A stretch of DNA of 64,000 nt, from assembly GCF_018139145.2 (NCBI RefSeq), contig NC_059477.1, positions 30,049,502 through 30,113,501 on the forward strand. The letters run 5' to 3'. Both the position numbers and the translations under genes were made by a program. Below, piece by piece: positions 58,923 through 64,000 of this stretch. Position 1 is the first letter of the stretch. Each line of letters opens with the position of its first letter. The notes beneath the pieces are model-generated. The model saw only the letters and a program-made list of their open reading frames with translations, had not been told where the DNA came from and ran no database searches. Source of the stretch: Gymnogyps californianus. Its lineage: Eukaryota > Chordata > Aves > Accipitriformes > Cathartidae.

Positions 58923-59090
58923 ACCGCTGTGTTACGCTGGTATGGCAGTAAAAGACAGGCGGGTCGGCCGGACTTGGGACGTGAGCTGTGCGGTCGGGGC
59001 CGGTGGGCTGCTGCAGCCACGAAATCAAAGCCGAAGGTGTGTGGCAGAGACACGCTTCGCGCCGAGCGCTCACCGATCCTCAGTTCGAGG
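58923..59090. other. Small CpG-dense segment
   Basis: About 18 CpG dinucleotides in roughly 165 bases by eye, including cttcgcgccgagcgctc, in otherwise CpG-poor DNA. Too short for a standard CpG island. It could be a promoter of a noncoding RNA or simply GC-biased sequence. Confidence 0.5.
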
Positions 59091-61704
59091 GATCTCTGTG
59101 GCAGTACATTAACTCTCTGCAGGACTGGATTTTTTTGTCTGTATGCTAAGGTCGCTTGGCAGCTTCTAATTTAAGAGAAGGGTACGTGGGTTGGAGAGAG
59201 ATTTGTAAACTTATTTGGGGTGTCAAAATTGCAGGCCGTGTTATAAACTTAATGTGTTGTCAATTAAAGTGTAACTTAAGATGGCTTCTAAACTTGCAGA
59301 TAGATGCTAAAGAATTAAATGCCTCCTTTCCAAAAGAGCTGAGATTGTCCAGGAGGACTGTCAGGTGTTCAGTCGTTTTGCAAATCAGAGTACCGAGGTG
59401 TGTGCCCAGAAAGGAAGCTTGAACTTCCGAGTGTAGTTCCACAACATGCAGACAGAAGTGCATGCCAGTTAACTGAGCAATCTTGCTTGTATTTCCAAGA
59501 AGGGATTGTTTTGTGTTTTGAAGTACAGTAGTGCTAATGATTGTTTAAAGGAAACTGTTCTTTTTCAAACCCTGACTTGGTGAAATGCTTCAGGCGGCAG
59601 CAAAGGGCAACCAAGCCATTTGATCATCTTCACTTCTCAACGATTAATAAACTTAGGAAGGTATCAAAAGGAAGAGAAATAATTCTATGCTAATGACTAA
59701 GCTCACAGAAAGTCATTTCCCTGGTGGCATAATTTGTTGTGTAGGTCAAACTACGATCCCACTGATAAGTCACTGAATTGTTCTTCAAATCCATTTATAA
59801 CTCAAAACAATGAAACATGTTTAGTTTAGATTTTTTAATTTTAAAAAGCCCTCTTTAAATGTCTACATTTTAAAAGAAAATCCCTCTGCCATCATGCATT
59901 TTAATGTTCAGAAACCAAATGGTAATTAAAGACAATGGATTTGTTGAGATAGTTAAGGCTGATCGATTTGTTCCGTTGTATATATGATTTATGATACAAC
60001 AGTGCATCTCGTGTCTCAGACGAGATTAGCAAGACTGCTGCATCCTTTTGCTTTTATTCTATGGATTGAATTAGACTGTGGGCATATCAAATACGTGCAA
60101 GCTTCCCTTTTTTTCAGAGACATTTTTAAAACAGCTAGCTTCCGTGGCAGCCCCTTCAGTCCGTGCCCAGCCAAAAATGGTGTGTTTTGTTTTGTTTCTA
60201 AATAGTTGCCATTAGCTGGAGTAATTCCATTCATTATTTCATGCAGGCCACCACAGAGCTTTCAGATGGCAGCAGCTTTCAGTCACTCACTTGGGCCCGG
60301 CATGAATTCTTGTTAACTGCTACAGTTACGGAGAAATATACACACATCCGCAAAGGCTCTTCCCTTCCTCTGTGAAAAGGTGACTGCGTTGGACAAAAAT
60401 GGGCCAGGAAAACAGGAGTGAAACCACTTGAGGTGCTCCGAGAACCCTGTTAAGTGTAGTTAATAGCACTGGTTGAGTTTTGAAAGGGAAGATGACCCAG
60501 GAAACGTGATACAGTGGTATGAGCAAGGATTGTGTGCCTAGGTCCTGGATACCGTTTTTTGGGAGAGAACCTGAAATACGGGTCGTGCGTGCCCAGAAGG
60601 GACTGAGGTGCGAGGGGCTCCTGCCGGGGAGCGGCTGTGGGATGCAGTCACTTCACACCTCTAACCCAGTCCCTTCCAGCTTGAGCTCACCCTTGTTTTT
60701 TGGAATGGGCCAGCAAGGGGAGAAATAGCCTCCAGTGGCTTCAGCAAGTCTGCTGTAGCACAGAGTCCCACTTTCAGGATTGGAGCTCTCTTCTCTTCCA
60801 TAGCATTACCGGGGCTTAACTGCGGCTCAGCCTTCCACGAGCAAGCTCTGAGCCCACGTCTCTCCAGCCACGGCCCCTCCCCGAGCTCCTGCGCACTTCG
60901 TGTCCCATACAGGGGGTGGGGAACAGCGGGGCCCCCGCGGCATCGGGCCGGTTTGAAAGGTTTAGAATCTCTTAGGTGAAGAAGCTGGCGCTGTGCGGAA
61001 GGCGCTGGTGCAGCCACCTGACTTGGCACGCCAGCAGAGGCGAGGGGAGGAAACGGGGGAGATGGGCACGTTCTGCAAGCTGCTTTTTCCTCCCCGTGCC
61101 AAGCCGTCGCCTTTGGGCTGGCTCGTGTCCTGCCTGCGTTGGCTCCAAGTAAATGTTAAACCCTTCGTGGGGCTGCCAAAGGGAAGAGAGTTTGGGGGGG
61201 AGGAAGAAAGGAACGGCAGAGGCTGGATGGCATTTTCCTGGGGCTCTTGCACATCCCCAGGATACCTGTACCTGCCAGGAGGCCTTCGCGTGACTTGGAA
61301 AATCACTGGTTTATTGTTGCCCTTTCCAGTTAAATTTCCTTCCCTTGTCAATCCTAGATAAAAGTCTGTATGTTACGGCAGCTCTCTAGGTAATGCCAAA
61401 ACAGACATGTCAGCCAGCAAAAGGAAAACATGCTGCTGATTTAAGATTGCAGTGCTCTGTACGTGCTCAGCTCAATCGCTGTACTGAAGTCCTTTCTGAA
61501 CGTACCTCCTCAAACTGGGCAACTCCCCGTTCTTGGAGGAGAAATTCAAAGCCTGGGCAGCCCTCGAGGCTGGCTGAAGTGCCGTGAGATGACTGGGGCT
61601 TGTGGGAGCGTGTTCCTTGTTCAGAAAGGTAAGTTCTTCGTTCAGTTTGAAAATATAAATACCTATTTTAAATTCATGAAAGCTCAGAAAACGAGCACAC
61701 ACTG
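59091..61704. other. Intergenic DNA between convergent genes
   Basis: Includes an AT-rich, possibly conserved stretch (about 59590-59980) and a GC/CpG-richer block at 60540-61290. Overlapping open frames of 122-129 codons on both strands (60661-61361) reflect low stop-codon density in GC-rich DNA; none resembles a protein. No gene is supported. Confidence 0.6.
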
Positions 61705-63053
61705 ATATGAAATGCAGCAGGCTTTATTTATATGGCAGCATACAATCCTCTGTTTCCAAACGAAGGTCGCAGAAGGTCCAAATAACTCTTAAGTAGCTTT
61801 TTGTCAACTCATCTATAATTTTCCCATTGAATTCATGTGACAGCTACTTGTGAAGAGATGATGAAAGTACCTGTAAATACTCTCACTTTAAATTCATTCT
61901 TCCTATGAAACTTTTGAAAACGATCTTTTCAAATATTCAGAAGTATTAGATTACACTTTCCAGTAATTTTAAACATCAGCATCTGTTACAGATGGCTGAA
62001 GGTCAGTCAGAAGGCCAGTATCTTGGTAACTTCTATGGAAATAAATGCTTGAAACACTGGACAATATTATCTTTCAAAAAAAGCACTTTTTCTTTTCAAC
62101 AAAGAAAAACCATACATGAACTCAGCATTTACTAGTATAGAGAGGAAATGTGTAACAAATACTATGTATGTTGACAAAACAGAGAGAGATGGAGTTGGAA
62201 AAGCGGAAATCCCTTTGTGACTAAAATCTGAGTTACGACTGGTAACAGCTTATATTTTGTGCCACTCCTGTCAAGCCTTCCTCCTTCCAAGAGAAAGTCA
62301 AAACCTTTTGATCCTGTGCTCAGTCATTACACCTAGCATTTACTGGGCAACTATTTTTTTCTTCCAGGTGTAATGCACTTCCTCTGGTCTAGTGCTGCAC
62401 ATGATTTCAGGGGGACTCGTGGTTTCACTTCCTCAGGGTTAGATGCAATCCTTGAATATCTTACAGATTTCACTTGCTAAATTGTCTGTTGGGTTTCTTC
62501 TTTGTTATAGGCCATCTCACGTTGCAACTATATCGTGCAAAGAACACTCAAGAAAACAAAATCTTAAAAATCTTAGAAAATGTTGCCATTAAGATTCATC
62601 AGATCCCTCAAATGTGACCGTAACATGCACAAACTTGATTCAAATACAGTTTTATGGGTGCGTATTTATTTCTTATCCCTGTGCAAAATGAGCAAGCTTT
62701 GCACCTGAAATGGCAGTTATGGAGCCAGTAGGGGTTACTTGTAGTTCTGACTTTCAAGGCAGCATCAGCCACTGCAATTTGAAAGGATATTAACTGACCA
62801 GAAGAAAAAGTAACAAGAAAAGCAGCATTCCAACAAGCTCCTCAGAAATTGCAACTTGCATGCAAGTTGTGACTTAAATATGTGTCAGGTTTTGTTCACA
62901 TTGTAAAAAATCTGTTCACAGCAAGTATGAGAAGGTTTTAATTTTTTTTTCCCCAGTGTGCTGATAGGAAACTGAAGACGGTTGCAAGCAGTTGGTTTAC
63001 CACCTACTGGCACGTTGGTGGAAATTTATTCTTTCGCTTTGCAATCAAAGCGA
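61705..63053 (-). other. 3' UTR of the convergent kelch gene
   Basis: Lies between the minus-strand stop at 63054 and an AATAAA on the minus strand (61723-61728). AT-rich, no long open frame. It includes an 18-bp perfect palindrome at 62852-62869. Confidence 0.65.
61723..61728 (-). promoter_or_regulatory. AATAAA poly(A) signal of kelch gene
   Basis: TTTATT on the plus strand, read as AATAAA on the minus strand, 1.3 kb past the kelch stop codon. It is the farthest good candidate before the GC-rich block. Confidence 0.5.
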
Positions 63054-63744
63054 TCACAAGCTACCAGACTCCATTTGCCAGAACGAGATCTCAGAGAAGC
63101 TGGACAAAGGTTTACCCCCAATGAGCAGCAGCACATTGGTATCGCTGCTAACTTCATCCAGTGCGGTCGCGTGCTGATAGTCGGTTCCCTCCCCTTCTCC
63201 CACAATCTGAGCAGCAGCAAAAGTCTCTTTTTCTGAAGAGACAGACAGACAGAGAGACTTGTCCTTTGACGAAATGCTTGTTGCTCTGTTTGGGTCTAGT
63301 TCTGTCTCCGAAGTGGTTTGAAACGCACAAAAGCCCCCTGGTTCCAGAGGCAAGCTAAAGGTTTTCATTTCAATTGCATTGCTTTCCTCGTTGCAGAATG
63401 CTCGGTAAGCGGGCTGTTGACGGAAGTAGTTGCAAAAGCGAGTGTGCTTCGGGATGGTCACCAGCTGGTGATGGTCCTTCTGCTTACTCTTCCAGTGGCT
63501 GGGGAATGTATTAGTGAAATCTGAGGTAGTTTGGAAATCAACACCAGTTCCTAAGATGCAGTGATACATTTTAGGAGAAAAGTTTGCCTTTGTAGTACTA
63601 CTAAGCTTCTTCCATGTCTGCGTATGGAAACAATACTTCCAGAGGTCATCATTAGGACTGGAATTTGAAATCCCTCCACCAAAAATCAGCATAGAGTCTT
63701 TGAAGACTATTGAAGCATGACCTACCACTGGAGGAGGTCCTTGG
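63054..63744 (-). CDS. Kelch-repeat protein, last coding exon (partial gene)
   Basis: On the minus strand an acceptor (tttctcttacatttag) precedes QGPPPVVGHASIVFKDSMLI, FGGGISNSSPNDDLWKYCFH, TQTWKKL and so on, with a TGA stop at 63054-63056. The visible part is about 230 residues. GHASIVFKDSMLIFGG followed by DDLWKYCFHTQTWKKL is a full kelch blade (Gly-Gly, then spaced Tyr/Trp). A second blade piece, NVLLLIGGKPLSSFSEISFW, lies at the very end. Between them is a Ser/Thr-rich insertion of about 125 residues. Kelch propellers are protein-binding scaffolds. I could not assign an orthologue: RABEPK, FBXO42, LZTR1 and KLHDC-type genes were considered and none was convincing. The upstream exons are outside the window. 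It converges on EPB41L5. Confidence 0.85.
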
Positions 63745-64000
63745 CTAAATGTAAGAGAAACCAGCAATTAAGGGGAGACCAACAAGAAACTAACACTGAT
63801 TTTAGCCTCTATTTTGCTTTTGACTCAAAAGAATGACTGCTAAACAGCTGCACTGGGACATCAAAATTACACTGCTGACAGCTGCATCAACGCGTTGCCA
63901 ACAGCTCTTCCAAGCAAAGCCAACTGGAGCCCCACGGATGGCAGCAGTACTATGTCTTCATCTGAACAATTCCTACAATTGCCAAAAAGGCAACATCTCC
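63745..64000 (-). other. Intron of the kelch gene (partial)
   Basis: Minus-strand intron upstream of the last exon. No further kelch exon is recognised in the remaining 256 bases. Confidence 0.65.

Noticed and set aside
60661..61361. Overlapping open frames of 122-129 codons on both strands
   Set aside because: GC-rich DNA has few stops; the proteins are low in recognisable structure and look like read-through of CpG-rich sequence.
1..64000. tRNA, rRNA, snoRNA, miRNA hairpins, CRISPR, endogenous virus
   Set aside because: No T-loop/B-box patterns, array periodicity, LTR pairs or viral protein motifs were noticed on reading both strands; small RNA genes could still be missed without a folding or covariance search.

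Overview
This window is vertebrate nuclear DNA, almost certainly avian. It is AT-rich and intron-dominated, with coding exons of 28-170 bp flanked by GT-AG splice sites. The only recognisable interspersed repeats are CR1 LINE fragments: a reverse-transcriptase tail at 37448-38030 (minus), a 3' end at 48526-48712 (plus) and an older remnant near 21440. CR1 dominance with few other repeats fits birds; I cannot name the species.

Most of the window (about 1-53.8 kb and beyond) is one plus-strand gene, EPB41L5 (erythrocyte membrane protein band 4.1-like 5; the Yurt / Mosaic-eyes / Limulus orthologue). I assembled 24 coding exons between 9596 and 53779. They join in one open frame of 703 residues plus stop, with every splice phase consistent. 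They start in the F1 lobe of the FERM domain, so the first coding exon lies before base 1. Exons 1-10 carry the rest of the FERM domain, exons 10-11 the basic FERM-adjacent segment, and exons 12-24 a long, poorly ordered tail ending T-T-E-L.

A further 3'-terminal exon at 35664-35847 sits inside the 10.7-kb intron between exons 14 and 15. Spliced to exon 14 it gives a short isoform with its own 61-residue tail ending M-T-S-L, a local 3' UTR and poly(A) signals. One locus therefore makes two polarity proteins that share the FERM and FERM-adjacent regions but have different C-termini; both tails end in a class I PDZ-ligand pattern (T-x-L).

Downstream (53.8-61.7 kb) come the EPB41L5 3' UTR and intergenic DNA with several poly(A) signals and small CpG clusters, and no other recognisable gene. 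At the right edge (about 61.7-64 kb) the last exon and 3' UTR of a convergent minus-strand kelch-repeat gene appear. I could not name that gene.

I found no tRNA, rRNA, CRISPR, operon or mobile system beyond CR1, and no evidence for a wholly new system. The points most worth a second look are the alternative terminal exon, the paired PDZ-like tails, recurrent plus-strand T/G-rich tracts (one abutting a splice acceptor), a TAAT-dense intronic block, CpG clusters after the gene, and the unusual insertion in the kelch protein.
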